Below are positions 14,792 through 22,184 of a DNA stretch of 48,345 bases, one piece after another; position 1 is the first letter of the stretch; each line of letters opens with the position of its first letter. The notes beneath the pieces are model-generated. The model was given only the letters and a program-made list of their open reading frames with translations, ran no database searches and was not told the DNA's origin. A program made the translations under genes and the position numbers. Source of the DNA: a virus; IMG/VR virus record IMGVR_UViG_3300037258_000663, positions 1 to 48,345 of that record; one strand, 5' to 3'.

Positions 14792-15586
14792 ATGGCGAGC
14801 AAGCGCATTTACGGCTTGGTCCGGCAGAAGCCCGATCCCCGCGACGAACTTTTGCTCCTGGCAAGCCGCGTCACTTCACAGTCGCCACCGGCTTTCGACC
14901 TATCGGCGACGGGGAAGTCATTCGCTGGCGTCCCGCTGTTGAATCAGGCTAACGCCAACGCCTGCGGGCCGAACACCGCGGCCGAGTGCCTCGACGATGA
15001 TCAGCTCGCCGAAAAGCAGACCCTCTCGCCTCCTTCGCGGCTGTTCATCTACTGGTTCACCCGGTACCTGATGGATACCGTGCACCAGGACAGCGGGGTC
15101 GACAACCGCACCATGCTCAAGGCGCTGAACAAATTCGGCTATTGCCCCGAGTCGATGTGGGCCTATCACGACGACCTGGCGCACATCATGGCCAAGCCTA
15201 ACCTTAGCTGCATCACCTCGGCCCTGCAGAAGCGAATCCTCGCCTATCAGTCGGTCCGCGTCGAAGCAGCGCAAATCAAAGCCGTCATCAGCAACCAGCT
15301 GCGCCCGATTGTCTTCGGGACCGACGTATTTGCGGGGATCGAATCGGACCAGGCGTCCGAGACTGGCGTCATCCCCGACCCCAAGCCGGGAGAGACACCC
15401 ATCGGTGCCCACGATATGAGCCTACTCGGCTACGACGACGTCAAGAAGCGATTCAAGCTGCGCCAGCACTGGGTCAGAGATGATGGCACGCCATGGGGCG
15501 ACAACGGTTACGCCTACCTGTCCTACAAATATGGCCTGAACACCAGCTGGGTCTCAGACCTGTGGGTGATTCAAGCAACACCCTAG
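14792..15586 (+). CDS. Papain-like (C1 family) cysteine protease (264 aa)
   Basis: The papain active-site order is visible: oxyanion Gln52 and nucleophile Cys58 (NQANANACGPN, with the 6-residue spacing of papain Q19-C25), His207 (GAHDMSLLGYDD), and the C-terminal WGDNGYAYLSYKY strand. The usual catalytic Asn of NSWG is replaced: the sequence reads LRQHW, with Gln225 at that place. There is no signal peptide or propeptide, so it acts in the cytoplasm or leaves by another route. The start at 14792 follows GAGAGGAAAAAAG. It heads the accessory cassette. Possible roles are lysis from within, polyprotein processing or host takeover. Confidence 0.85.
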   Translation: MASKRIYGLVRQKPDPRDELLLLASRVTSQSPPAFDLSATGKSFAGVPLLNQANANACGPNTAAECLDDDQLAEKQTLSPPSRLFIYWFTRYLMDTVHQDSGVDNRTMLKALNKFGYCPESMWAYHDDLAHIMAKPNLSCITSALQKRILAYQSVRVEAAQIKAVISNQLRPIVFGTDVFAGIESDQASETGVIPDPKPGETPIGAHDMSLLGYDDVKKRFKLRQHWVRDDGTPWGDNGYAYLSYKYGLNTSWVSDLWVIQATP

Positions 15587-15648
15587 ACCGGTTTTTTATC
15601 CTTCGACGGCGACGATTTTTTAAGCCCGATCCGCGAACCCTTCACTCC

Positions 15649-15870
15649 ATGAATGAAATGCTCCATCCCCGAGCGCAGCTGATGGCCGCCAGGCTGACCG
15701 TCCGGCGCAGGTTCTTCTTCTTACGCTGGCACGTCCTGGGTGCCGAGCTCTTGGGTCGAGCGGTTCCTACGATTCTGGCCGAAGAATTCGAGCGCTGCAC
15801 AGAGCAGCTGCGCATGCTGGATGAAAAATTCCACACGATTAACCACGGCTTTTTCCAGGAGGCTGCCTGA
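15649..15870 (+). CDS. Hypothetical small protein (73 aa)
   Basis: The product is helical, with a basic aromatic middle (TVRRRFFFLRWHVLGAELLG) that could be an amphipathic or partly membrane-inserted helix. A typical ribosome-binding site is not obvious. It ends two bases before the GTG of the next gene, suggesting coupling. Function unknown. Confidence 0.5.
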   Translation: MNEMLHPRAQLMAARLTVRRRFFFLRWHVLGAELLGRAVPTILAEEFERCTEQLRMLDEKFHTINHGFFQEAA

Positions 15871-15872
15871 CC

Positions 15873-16373
15873 GTGACAAACGATGAGCTTGTCAGCACAT
15901 TTTTATCGCTGATGTCAAAGCGGCAATGCCATGTCTGCCGCGACCGGCGCTGCCAGATGCTTTGCATGGTTTTCAAGGCAGCTGCGGTCAGTATCGTAGT
16001 CGCGGCCGCTGTTTTTGTTGCGGTCAAATGCCCATCGCAAAACAATCCGGCTGCCTCGGTCTGGGACGCACCTCAGGCTCGCGCGCTATTTGCTGACGTG
16101 GTAGAAATTCACAACACGCAAATCGCCTATGGCAATGAATTGCTGAATGAAGTGCGCGCGGTCGATCGGCGCGTTGAAGCGCTCAATAAAACAGGGCTGG
16201 ATGTGCTTGCGGTTATCGCCTCCCACGGAGGCTACTGCAATTGTTGCTGCGGCTGCGGGCAGCGGCAGGGCTGCGGATGCTGTGGAACTTGCCGCGGTTG
16301 CCCCAGTGCCTGCGGCGCGCCTAGCGGGCATCCCCCATCGGTAATGAAAAAATGTCCCTCGTGCAGCAAGTAG
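15873..16373 (+). CDS. Cysteine-rich membrane protein (166 aa)
   Basis: A GTG start at 15873 lies after CCAGGAGG. The order is an N-terminal CxxC plus CxxxC segment (CHVCRDRRCQMLC), one transmembrane helix (about 33-52), a helical stalk (about 65-115), then a tail of about 48 residues with 13 cysteines in CC/CxC/CxxC arrangements. Such a tail would be exported and could cross-link by disulfides or bind metal. It lies in the protease cassette, next to a secreted protease with its own cysteine cluster. No family recognised. Confidence 0.7.
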   Translation: MTNDELVSTFLSLMSKRQCHVCRDRRCQMLCMVFKAAAVSIVVAAAVFVAVKCPSQNNPAASVWDAPQARALFADVVEIHNTQIAYGNELLNEVRAVDRRVEALNKTGLDVLAVIASHGGYCNCCCGCGQRQGCGCCGTCRGCPSACGAPSGHPPSVMKKCPSCSK

Positions 16374-16453
16374 GAGTGGTGCTGGGAATTGGCCTGACAG
16401 TCTGGATTGTCCTCATCGTCTGGTTTTCACAATCGCAAAGGAACGGGAAATGA
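16352..16453 (+). CDS. Single-span membrane mini-protein (33 aa)
   Basis: A short frame reads MSLVQQVGVVLGIGLTVWIV and continues LIVWFSQSQRNGK. It is almost entirely one membrane helix with a polar C-terminus. It overlaps the end of the cysteine-rich gene by 22 nt, and its TGA overlaps the ATG of the protease gene (ATGA at 16450), the same coupling used across this prophage. This supports translation despite the small size. It could be a pinholin-like or regulatory peptide. The ribosome-binding site is weak. Confidence 0.5.
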   Translation: MSLVQQVGVVLGIGLTVWIVLIVWFSQSQRNGK

Positions 16454-17568
16454 GATTCTTCGAAATGCTTCGCGTCCGGTTGATTGCCACCCTGATCGTT
16501 CTAACTCTGCAAAGCCAGGGACCGCATCAAAAGCCACTCGAGGCAGCGCAGACCGATGATATTTCCTCAGCCAGCTACCGCGTTGAAATGCCGCAGGGCA
16601 ACATGATGGATTGTGGAAGCGGAACGGCGATCGCGCCGGACCTGGTCATCACCAACGCCCACGTCGTGGATAACCAGGCTGGCCCGAATGTGACGTTAAC
16701 GTCCGTCGGCGGCGAGCAGCTGGAAGGGAAAGTTATCGCTTGTTATCGCCAGCGCGATCTGGCGGTGATTAAAACATCGCAGCAACTTAACTATGTCCGC
16801 CTATTGCCGCACGGCCTTCAGGAGGGAATGCAAGTGCGCTTTTTCGGCTTCGGCCGGCATGGCATCCCCTTGCTTCGCACCGGGACGGTCGTTTCGATAA
16901 ACGGCAAAAGCTCCGAACAGAGATCCGCTGCAGCTCCTGCTGGCTCGCCCAGAAGTGTCGAAATGCACTTGGCGACCGAGCCAGGCGACTCCGGCGGAGG
17001 AGTGTTTGACGGATCCGGTGATCTCATCGGATTGAGCTGGGGAGGCGACGGTCAGGATTCGCAGGCTGTGCCTATTGAAGAATTCACGGAATGGCTGCCG
17101 GCGATCGAGGAGCATTGCGGCGCTAGTGGCTGTTGCATTTGCGGATCTGGCTCTGGCTGTCCCACGGGAACTTGCCCATCGCCTAGCGCCGGTGCGCCGC
17201 CGTCCCGCTATTACTATCCCCCTCAGCCGACCACACCTCCCGCATCTACTGGGCAACTCGCTCCGATCCCTTCGCCGGCGGCCAGCGTTGGACCTGCTGG
17301 ACCGCAAGGGCTCAAAGGTGAGAAAGGCGATCCTGGCCAACCTGGATTTCCTGGCTTACCGGGACTCGTGGACAAGGCCCAGCTGACTGCGCAGATTGAT
17401 GCCGCCATCAGCGCGCGGCTGGCGAGCCTAGCGCTCCCGGTCCAATTGCTTGACCCCAGCGGCGCCGTGATCACCTCCGAGAAGCTGCCCCTGGACGGCC
17501 AGCACACGCTCAAACTTCAGACCAACCTTTCTCCCACGTTTTCGGCCGCGCCCGCGGCTAAGCGATAG
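16450..17568 (+). CDS. Secreted trypsin-like serine protease with collagen-like tail (372 aa)
   Basis: An N-terminal signal peptide or anchor (residues 8-22) precedes an S1-type protease domain with the catalytic triad His71 (TNAHVV), Asp103 (QRDLAVIK) and Ser181 (EPGDSGGG), as in DegP/HtrA-like trypsin folds but without a PDZ domain. A cysteine cluster (six Cys, about 223-242), a proline-rich linker and a collagen-like Gly-X-Y run (about 281-306, GPAGPQGLKGEKGDPG) follow, then a C-terminal domain of about 65 residues. The collagen-like part should trimerise. Export implies a periplasmic or surface substrate. It is translationally coupled to the 33-aa peptide. A role in opening a protein-rich envelope is an inference. 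Confidence 0.85.
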   Translation: MRFFEMLRVRLIATLIVLTLQSQGPHQKPLEAAQTDDISSASYRVEMPQGNMMDCGSGTAIAPDLVITNAHVVDNQAGPNVTLTSVGGEQLEGKVIACYRQRDLAVIKTSQQLNYVRLLPHGLQEGMQVRFFGFGRHGIPLLRTGTVVSINGKSSEQRSAAAPAGSPRSVEMHLATEPGDSGGGVFDGSGDLIGLSWGGDGQDSQAVPIEEFTEWLPAIEEHCGASGCCICGSGSGCPTGTCPSPSAGAPPSRYYYPPQPTTPPASTGQLAPIPSPAASVGPAGPQGLKGEKGDPGQPGFPGLPGLVDKAQLTAQIDAAISARLASLALPVQLLDPSGAVITSEKLPLDGQHTLKLQTNLSPTFSAAPAAKR

Positions 17569-17609
17569 CGTTTTTTCCGTTTCCCATTTTTGTTTTCGGA
17601 GTTTGCCCC

Positions 17610-17804
17610 ATGGATCCCGATGTCAAAGCCGCGATGAATAACGCCTTCGGCGCTTCGCTGCTGGTGCACCAGAATAGCAATCAGATCGACAACCGCGTGG
17701 TGGGCGGCGTGCTGACCAGCACGCTGATTGGCTCCAACGCGATGGATCTGAACACGGCCAACCAAACGCCGCACGCTAACAGTATTCCGGCCGCGTCGGC
17801 CTAA
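17610..17804 (+). CDS. Tandem 64-aa paralogue, copy 1
   Basis: It starts MDPDVKAAMNNAFGASLLVH. The protein is soluble, helical and rich in Asn, with LDNR-type and TLIGSNAMDLNTANQT segments. It is about 77% identical to the next gene, whose start lies exactly 300 bp downstream, so this is a recent tandem duplication under protein-level constraint. CGGAG lies 8-12 nt before the ATG. No recognised family; abundance or a repeating assembly is suggested by the duplication. Confidence 0.75.
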   Translation: MDPDVKAAMNNAFGASLLVHQNSNQIDNRVVGGVLTSTLIGSNAMDLNTANQTPHANSIPAASA

Positions 17805-17909
17805 TCGATTTTCCGGCATGACGAGAGCGGCGCTCGGCGCGCTGCACGATGAGTTTCCGAGGCATTAGCCGCGGCGACGATTTTCCACACCCGATAAGGA
17901 GTTTCCGCG

Positions 17910-18104
17910 ATGGACCCCGATGTGAAGCAGGCGATGAACAATGCCTTCGGCGCTTCGCTGCTGGTGCATCAGAACGCGAATCAATTGGACAACCGGATTA
18001 TTTCCGGGGTGCTAACCAGCACGCTGATTGGCTCGAACGCGATGGACCTGAACACGGCGAATCAAACGCCGCACGCGAACGACGTTCCCGCGCCTTCGAA
18101 ATAA
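17910..18104 (+). CDS. Tandem 64-aa paralogue, copy 2
   Basis: The second copy begins MDPDVKQAMNNAFGASLLVH and differs mainly by conservative changes (IDNRVVGG becomes LDNRIISG) and at the C-terminal ten residues. AAGGAG lies 8-13 nt before the ATG. The upstream 12 nt are also similar to those of copy 1 (GGAGTTT), so the repeat unit includes the ribosome-binding site. The LDNR segment also appears in the following 78-aa protein. Confidence 0.75.
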   Translation: MDPDVKQAMNNAFGASLLVHQNANQLDNRIISGVLTSTLIGSNAMDLNTANQTPHANDVPAPSK

Positions 18105-18124
18105 TCGAGGCTTCGCCTTGAATC

Positions 18125-18361
18125 ATGGCCAGGGAGCGAAAAAAAACGACCCCCCGCATGGCGCGTCCGCGCGCGGGGGCCGTGAGCGATCCGGCGCCGG
18201 ATCCATCGACCACACCACCGGCCGATGTCGCGGCGCCGTCGGCTGAGCAGATCGGAATGCAGATCGTCCAGGAGGTGAATCAGAGCGCGCTCGATAATCG
18301 GACCGTCACGCAGCAGATGATCGCGCTACTGCAAAACTCGGTGCAAGGGGGAAGTTCGTGA
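18125..18361 (+). CDS. Hypothetical protein with LDNR segment (78 aa)
   Basis: The N-terminal half is basic and proline-rich, while the C-terminal half is helical (EQIGMQIVQEVNQSALDNRT then VTQQMIALLQNSV). The NQSALDNR stretch echoes NANQLDNR of the preceding paralogues, hinting at distant kinship. It ends with a GTGA overlap on the next gene. Function unknown. Confidence 0.55.
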   Translation: MARERKKTTPRMARPRAGAVSDPAPDPSTTPPADVAAPSAEQIGMQIVQEVNQSALDNRTVTQQMIALLQNSVQGGSS

Positions 18362-18807
18362 GCGACGACCCCACGGTACCGCGGTCCGATCTGAATGACA
18401 TCCGCGCTTCGAACCTCGATGCCCTTTGGGCGCAAAACGCCCACCATATCAACGAGAAGATGACCCTCGACCGAGCTGCCACAGCCGTGGCGGCCGGTCT
18501 CGACCCTAAAGATTTCGTGTCTCAATTTCCAGGATCCACCAATAGCACGACCACGAACAACTCCGGCATCAGCGCCGGAGGGTTGTTGGGGGTTATCGCG
18601 GCTCTCGTGACCAGCGGCGCGCTATCGGGATTGGCCTGCTACGTGATCAACGGCTCCAAAGGCGCTTCAGCGACTTCGACGCTTCCCACGCCTACAGTCG
18701 TCGCTCCCAGTGCTCTGCCAAGTTCGTCGCCGGCGAGCGCGCAGCCAACCGCGGCGTCGGCCAGCGCGGACAAATACCAGTTTCGCATCATTCCCGACGA
18801 GAAATGA
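18358..18807 (+). CDS. Hypothetical membrane protein (149 aa)
   Basis: It starts at GTG 18358 by overlap with the previous stop. Residues 1-60 are soluble and helical, residues 76-98 (GISAGGLLGVIAALVTSGALSGLACYV) form a single membrane helix, and the rest is a Ser/Pro/Ala-rich low-complexity tail ending DKYQFRIIPDEK. The topology resembles small phage envelope or lysis accessory proteins, but no family is recognised. Confidence 0.6.
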   Translation: MSDDPTVPRSDLNDIRASNLDALWAQNAHHINEKMTLDRAATAVAAGLDPKDFVSQFPGSTNSTTTNNSGISAGGLLGVIAALVTSGALSGLACYVINGSKGASATSTLPTPTVVAPSALPSSSPASAQPTAASASADKYQFRIIPDEK

Positions 18808-18845
18808 ATTTGCCCACTCCGTGATCCTAACCTTCTTTCCCTAAA

Positions 18846-18859
18846 AAAGCGCGCGGAAT
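18846..18859 (+). repeat. 14-mer AAAGCGCGCGGAAT, copy 2
   Basis: An exact copy of the words at 12316 and 34180. Here it ends four bases before the ATG of the phospholipase-D-family gene and has no inverted partner upstream, so it is not part of a hairpin at this site. It may act in translation initiation (GGAA) or as a protein site. Confidence 0.6.
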
Positions 18860-18863
18860 TCCA

Positions 18864-19412
18864 ATGCCCAATCCACCTGACAAGCCGATTGCGACGGCGG
18901 CCGTGAAGGCCACCGTGAGCGGCCCTTTTTTCGCACCCGGGGAAGATCCGGAAAACGCGATGGTCGCTTTTTTCAATCGGCAGACGAAGACGATCTATAC
19001 GCAATACTATGGCTACGATTCCAAGCCCGTGAGCGATGCGATCAAGGCAGCCCATGCGCGCGGCGTCGCGGTCCAGTGTCTCTTCGATAAATCAAACGTT
19101 GATCAGTCCTATAGCCTGGTCCCGGAGCTGCTGGCGGCAGGAATTCCTGTTTTGGTGGATTATCTACCCCCCATCGCTCACAGCAAGGTGGCGATCGGCG
19201 ACGAACGGGAGGTGATGGAGGGCAGTTATAATCCCACGAACCAAGCCCGGGAAAATGCCGAAAACGCAGTCGTCATAGCGTCCAAGGTGATTGCGGCCCG
19301 CTATCTGGCCAATTGGCAGCGCCGCCGCGCACTGTGCGAGACCTGGACCATCGCCGAACAAAAACTGGCTGACAAAAAAAAGGCGGATCAAAACCGCGAG
19401 CCGAATAAGTGA
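18864..19412 (+). CDS. Phospholipase-D-family protein, single HKD motif (182 aa)
   Basis: The HKD motif reads His106-Ser-Lys108-x4-Asp113 (AHSKVAIGD), followed by GSYNPTNQA and NAEN, as in Nuc-type bacterial endonucleases of the PLD superfamily that act as dimers with one motif per subunit. The N-terminal half carries the expected strand-helix pattern (AMVAFFNRQTKTIYTQYYGYD). No clear signal peptide, in contrast to secreted Nuc. It could cut DNA (host degradation, exclusion) or phospholipid (egress); the sequence alone does not decide. Confidence 0.8.
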   Translation: MPNPPDKPIATAAVKATVSGPFFAPGEDPENAMVAFFNRQTKTIYTQYYGYDSKPVSDAIKAAHARGVAVQCLFDKSNVDQSYSLVPELLAAGIPVLVDYLPPIAHSKVAIGDEREVMEGSYNPTNQARENAENAVVIASKVIAARYLANWQRRRALCETWTIAEQKLADKKKADQNREPNK

Positions 19413-19493
19413 ATCCACCAGCGCCCACCGCGGCCCGGTGCTCTGCTTCTTGATTGCCCAACCGGATGGGCGCCGGCGCCGCGGCTATTTCGC

Positions 19494-19508
19494 CCAATAC
19501 CAGGAAAA
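19494..19508 (+). repeat. 15-mer CCAATACCAGGAAAA, copy B
   Basis: Exact match to 14692-14706 and 24548-24562. It lies in the intergenic space 56 nt upstream of the start of the next gene. CTGGCTCGC follows 8 nt later, matching the hairpin arm beside copy A. Confidence 0.65.
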
Positions 19509-19549
19509 CTCGACTCCTGGCTCGCCACGCGCGCCTATCGTGGCAGTCT

Positions 19550-19750
19550 ATGATCCTGGCATCTTTCAATGTGCCCGACGAACTGGCGACAGCCGTCATC
19601 GTGTTTTTAATTGCCTGGATGTTCAAGGTCGAGCGCCGCCTAGCGGACATTCCCTGGATCAAAAACTCCCTCGCCAAAATCGAGCGACGTCTCGGCTGCG
19701 AATCGGATGAGCCGAAAGAAAAAGCAGCGGCGCAGCGCCCCGGAATTTAG
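19550..19750 (+). CDS. Small membrane protein, holin-like candidate (66 aa)
   Basis: One transmembrane helix (about residues 10-25, LATAVIVFLIAWMF) is followed by an amphipathic charged helix (KVERRLADIPWIKNSLAKIE). This order of span plus amphipathic helix is seen in XhlA-type and other small phage lysis proteins, where the span is usually C-terminal, so the match is only general. The ATG at 19550 has no strong Shine-Dalgarno. It sits between the PLD gene and the tail-spike genes, a plausible place for a lysis factor. Confidence 0.5.
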   Translation: MILASFNVPDELATAVIVFLIAWMFKVERRLADIPWIKNSLAKIERRLGCESDEPKEKAAAQRPGI

Positions 19751-19768
19751 CTCTAGGAATTTCAAGCC

Positions 19769-20017
19769 ATGGATTCATTGATTGAAAAACTCCAGCCCAA
19801 GAACGCCTTCGCGGTCGTACCAAGCGATACGACCGACCTGCTACACGTTGCGGTCGCTCTTTATGTGGGCACTTCGGGTGATGTCACGGTGGATACTTTG
19901 GGGGGAGATACCGTGACGTTCAAAAATGTTCCGATCGGCGATTTGATCGGTCCGTTTCGGCGCGTCCGCTCCACACTCACTACTGCTTCCAACATCCTAG
20001 CGCGCTATTCGAGCTAA
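19769..20017 (+). CDS. Spike-base-like tail protein (82 aa)
   Basis: The core ALYVGTSGDVTVDTLGGDTV, continuing TFKNVPIGDLIGPFRRVRST, is the hallmark of the small beta-rich proteins found beside tail-spike genes in siphophages and gene transfer agents. It probably forms a structural collar at the fibre or spike base. It is directly followed by the LamG-like protein, supporting a joint role in host binding. Confidence 0.7.
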   Translation: MDSLIEKLQPKNAFAVVPSDTTDLLHVAVALYVGTSGDVTVDTLGGDTVTFKNVPIGDLIGPFRRVRSTLTTASNILARYSS

Positions 20018-20022
20018 CCAAT

Positions 20023-21330
20023 ATGGGCTTGGGTTTAGGCCTCGGAATTCGACGGCCAGCAGCCGGAGTCATTGTGCAGTTTGGCGCGGCTAATTTCGCG
20101 CTGACGGTCGGCGCCGGCAATCAGACTTTTTCATATACGGTTGGAACGAAAGCCAATCGACTCTTAATCGTTTCTATGGCTGCTGATGCCGGCACGGTGA
20201 CGGACCACATTACCGGCGTCACTTATGGTGGCGTGCCGATGAGTTTGGCCGGCAAGATTTGTAGCGCCGGCATCAACCGGAACATCTATCAGTGGTTTTT
20301 GCTGAATCCTGCCAGCGGCGCAAATAATATCGTCGTCTCGCACAATTCTAGCGATGTGATCGCGATTTCGGCGGCCGATTACAGTGGTGTGCAGCAGTGG
20401 GGGCAACCGGATAACGTAACGACGAACCTATCTGCGGGCGCAGTTAGCACCTTGACCACGAGTTTGTCGCCGAATTTGTCTAGCTGGTTGATCCTTTCTG
20501 AGGGAGGCTATGCCGGCAATAATCCTCCATCCGCAGGCGCTGGTGATACGCTGCGTTCTTGGGAAACCGCGCAAGGCATCTGTGCAGTATTTGATAGCAA
20601 CGGTCCTGCCAGCGGCATCTACAGCATGACAACGAATCGCAGCTCGGTCGTCGAACCCATTGGCCACATTTTAGCTTCGTATGTTCCGGCGGGTTTAGCT
20701 CCCAACTTTGCGTCTTTCGGCACGCTTATATCGCATTGGGACGCTTCGCTCATAGGCAATCTGTTTCAGTCACCAACGTCGCTAGTCACTCCCGTCATCA
20801 ATAATGGCGATCGAGTGGGAGCAATTGCCGACTTCTACGGGACCAATCATTTGTTTGCCTCGGGAACAAACCATACCGGAACCTATGCGGCAACATCGCT
20901 CGGAGGAAAAGGCACAGTGGCTTTTTCAAGCACGGAACTGCTCAGCGCAGTTTTATCGCTCGCGACTTATGATTTCTGGTCTGTCGCTTACTTCAACGGA
21001 CATAGCGGTCAGTTCGCCTTCAACAATGATGTTGCGATGGAGCAAGATGGTGGGGGTGCATTTAGTTTGTCAGGTAATGGCGGCACGCCGATCGATGGTG
21101 GCACGGATGACAATGCGTGGCACGTATTCGGAGTGTCAGTCGGCGTCGACGCTGCTCACTCGGCTGTTTATATTGACGGGGTAAAACTCACCCAATCCAG
21201 TTTTGTGCCAGAAGCCCTGAGCAAAGTTCTGATTGCAGGCTCGCTCGATTTCGCCGAAGGATTGCTTTATCAGGGTGCGGCGAATCCCTCTTTCGTTTAT
21301 TCAGCGCTCAAGGCCAAGTGGGGCCTGTAG
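20023..21330 (+). CDS. LamG-like receptor-binding or tail appendage protein (435 aa)
   Basis: The glycine-rich start (MGLGLGLGIRRPAAG) resembles N-termini of virion appendage proteins. Residues about 15-225 are beta-rich. The C-terminal 200 residues carry a concanavalin/LamG-type lectin pattern (HWDASL, NAWHVFGVSVGVDAAHSAVY then IDGVKL, ALYQGA-like end), typical of carbohydrate binding. It starts 6 bp after the spike-base-like gene. Probable host-surface recognition. It is transcribed before the packaging genes, separate from the main tail module. Confidence 0.7.
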   Translation: MGLGLGLGIRRPAAGVIVQFGAANFALTVGAGNQTFSYTVGTKANRLLIVSMAADAGTVTDHITGVTYGGVPMSLAGKICSAGINRNIYQWFLLNPASGANNIVVSHNSSDVIAISAADYSGVQQWGQPDNVTTNLSAGAVSTLTTSLSPNLSSWLILSEGGYAGNNPPSAGAGDTLRSWETAQGICAVFDSNGPASGIYSMTTNRSSVVEPIGHILASYVPAGLAPNFASFGTLISHWDASLIGNLFQSPTSLVTPVINNGDRVGAIADFYGTNHLFASGTNHTGTYAATSLGGKGTVAFSSTELLSAVLSLATYDFWSVAYFNGHSGQFAFNNDVAMEQDGGGAFSLSGNGGTPIDGGTDDNAWHVFGVSVGVDAAHSAVYIDGVKLTQSSFVPEALSKVLIAGSLDFAEGLLYQGAANPSFVYSALKAKWGL

Positions 21331-21434
21331 CAGCGGCGCGCATCTCTGATCGTCTTTTTCCCGTGGAAATCCCCTCCAATTCGCGCTCCCTAATATGCCC
21401 CCTACGGGGGGTCCTTCCGGGGAGGGGCCGGGGC

Positions 21435-21466
21435 GCGCGGGCGGGGCCCGCCCTTGTGTTTTTTGC
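21435..21466 (+). terminator. Rho-independent terminator before the packaging genes
   Basis: A GC-only hairpin (GCGGGC around 21438-21443 with GCCCGC around 21446-21451) is followed by CCTTGTGTTTTTT. It closes the accessory and spike unit. The rest of 21331-21557 is G/C-homopolymer-rich with no gene. Confidence 0.55.
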
Positions 21467-21557
21467 GCGCACCTTGTTTTTTGCCCCCTCCCTCCCTCCC
21501 CCTTCGTTCGCCGCGCGCCCGCCGGGCCCCGGCTAGAATGGCTCGCGGAATTTCATC

Positions 21558-22184
21558 ATGGCGCGGAGAGAAAAAGCACCCCAGCAGCCGATCGGAAAGC
21601 TGATCGTCGAGTGCTGGAAAGGCAGCCGTGAAGCGGCCGCATCGCTGGCGCAGCTATTGGCCGGAGCCGGCGAAGCGAAGTCAGTCTCCCAGCTGGCCGC
21701 TTGGTTTGGAGTTTCGCCGACCACCGTCAAGACGGGTTGGCGCCGATCACGCGACATGCCGGGGAAAGAGGGAAAATGGCCGTTAGCCGAGATTTTATTG
21801 TGGAAGCTCGACCGCGAGACCCAAACGGCCGCCACCGAAATGTCACAGAGGCGCGATGCTTCGGTTGCGCCACTGGAAGCCAAGCGAATCGCCGATGCGC
21901 GAAAAGCGGAGGTCGAGACCGCCCTTAAAGAAATGAAACTTCGCCAACTCGCCGGCGATCTGCTCGACCGCGGGGATGTCGAACGAGAAATCTCTGAACG
22001 AATCGCGATCGCTAGGCACTGCCTGGGCCGAGTCCCAGCGACTTTGCTGCCTAGATTGCCCAAGGCGCTGGCCCCCGAAATCATCGAGCTCGTGCGAAAT
22101 GAGATCGAAAGTGCGCTGCACCAACTCGCATCGCTGGAAACGCTCGAATGCCTATCCGAATCGAAGACTTCCTCGGAAAGCTGA
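21558..22184 (+). CDS. Terminase small subunit-like protein (208 aa)
   Basis: It lies directly upstream of the large terminase gene and overlaps it by 37 nt. An N-terminal HTH (SVSQLAAWFGVSPTTVKTGWRR, about residues 41-62) fits a Nu1-type DNA-recognition domain; a long charged coiled-coil (about 115-140) and a C-terminal helical part follow. It would bind the packaging site and recruit the large subunit. Assignment rests on position plus architecture. Confidence 0.75.
   Translation: MARREKAPQQPIGKLIVECWKGSREAAASLAQLLAGAGEAKSVSQLAAWFGVSPTTVKTGWRRSRDMPGKEGKWPLAEILLWKLDRETQTAATEMSQRRDASVAPLEAKRIADARKAEVETALKEMKLRQLAGDLLDRGDVEREISERIAIARHCLGRVPATLLPRLPKALAPEIIELVRNEIESALHQLASLETLECLSESKTSSES

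Noticed and set aside
17610-18361. R-body (Reb) type gene cluster
   Set aside because: Tandem small genes resemble Reb clusters in layout, but the sequences do not show the Reb repeat pattern as I know it, so I did not assign it.
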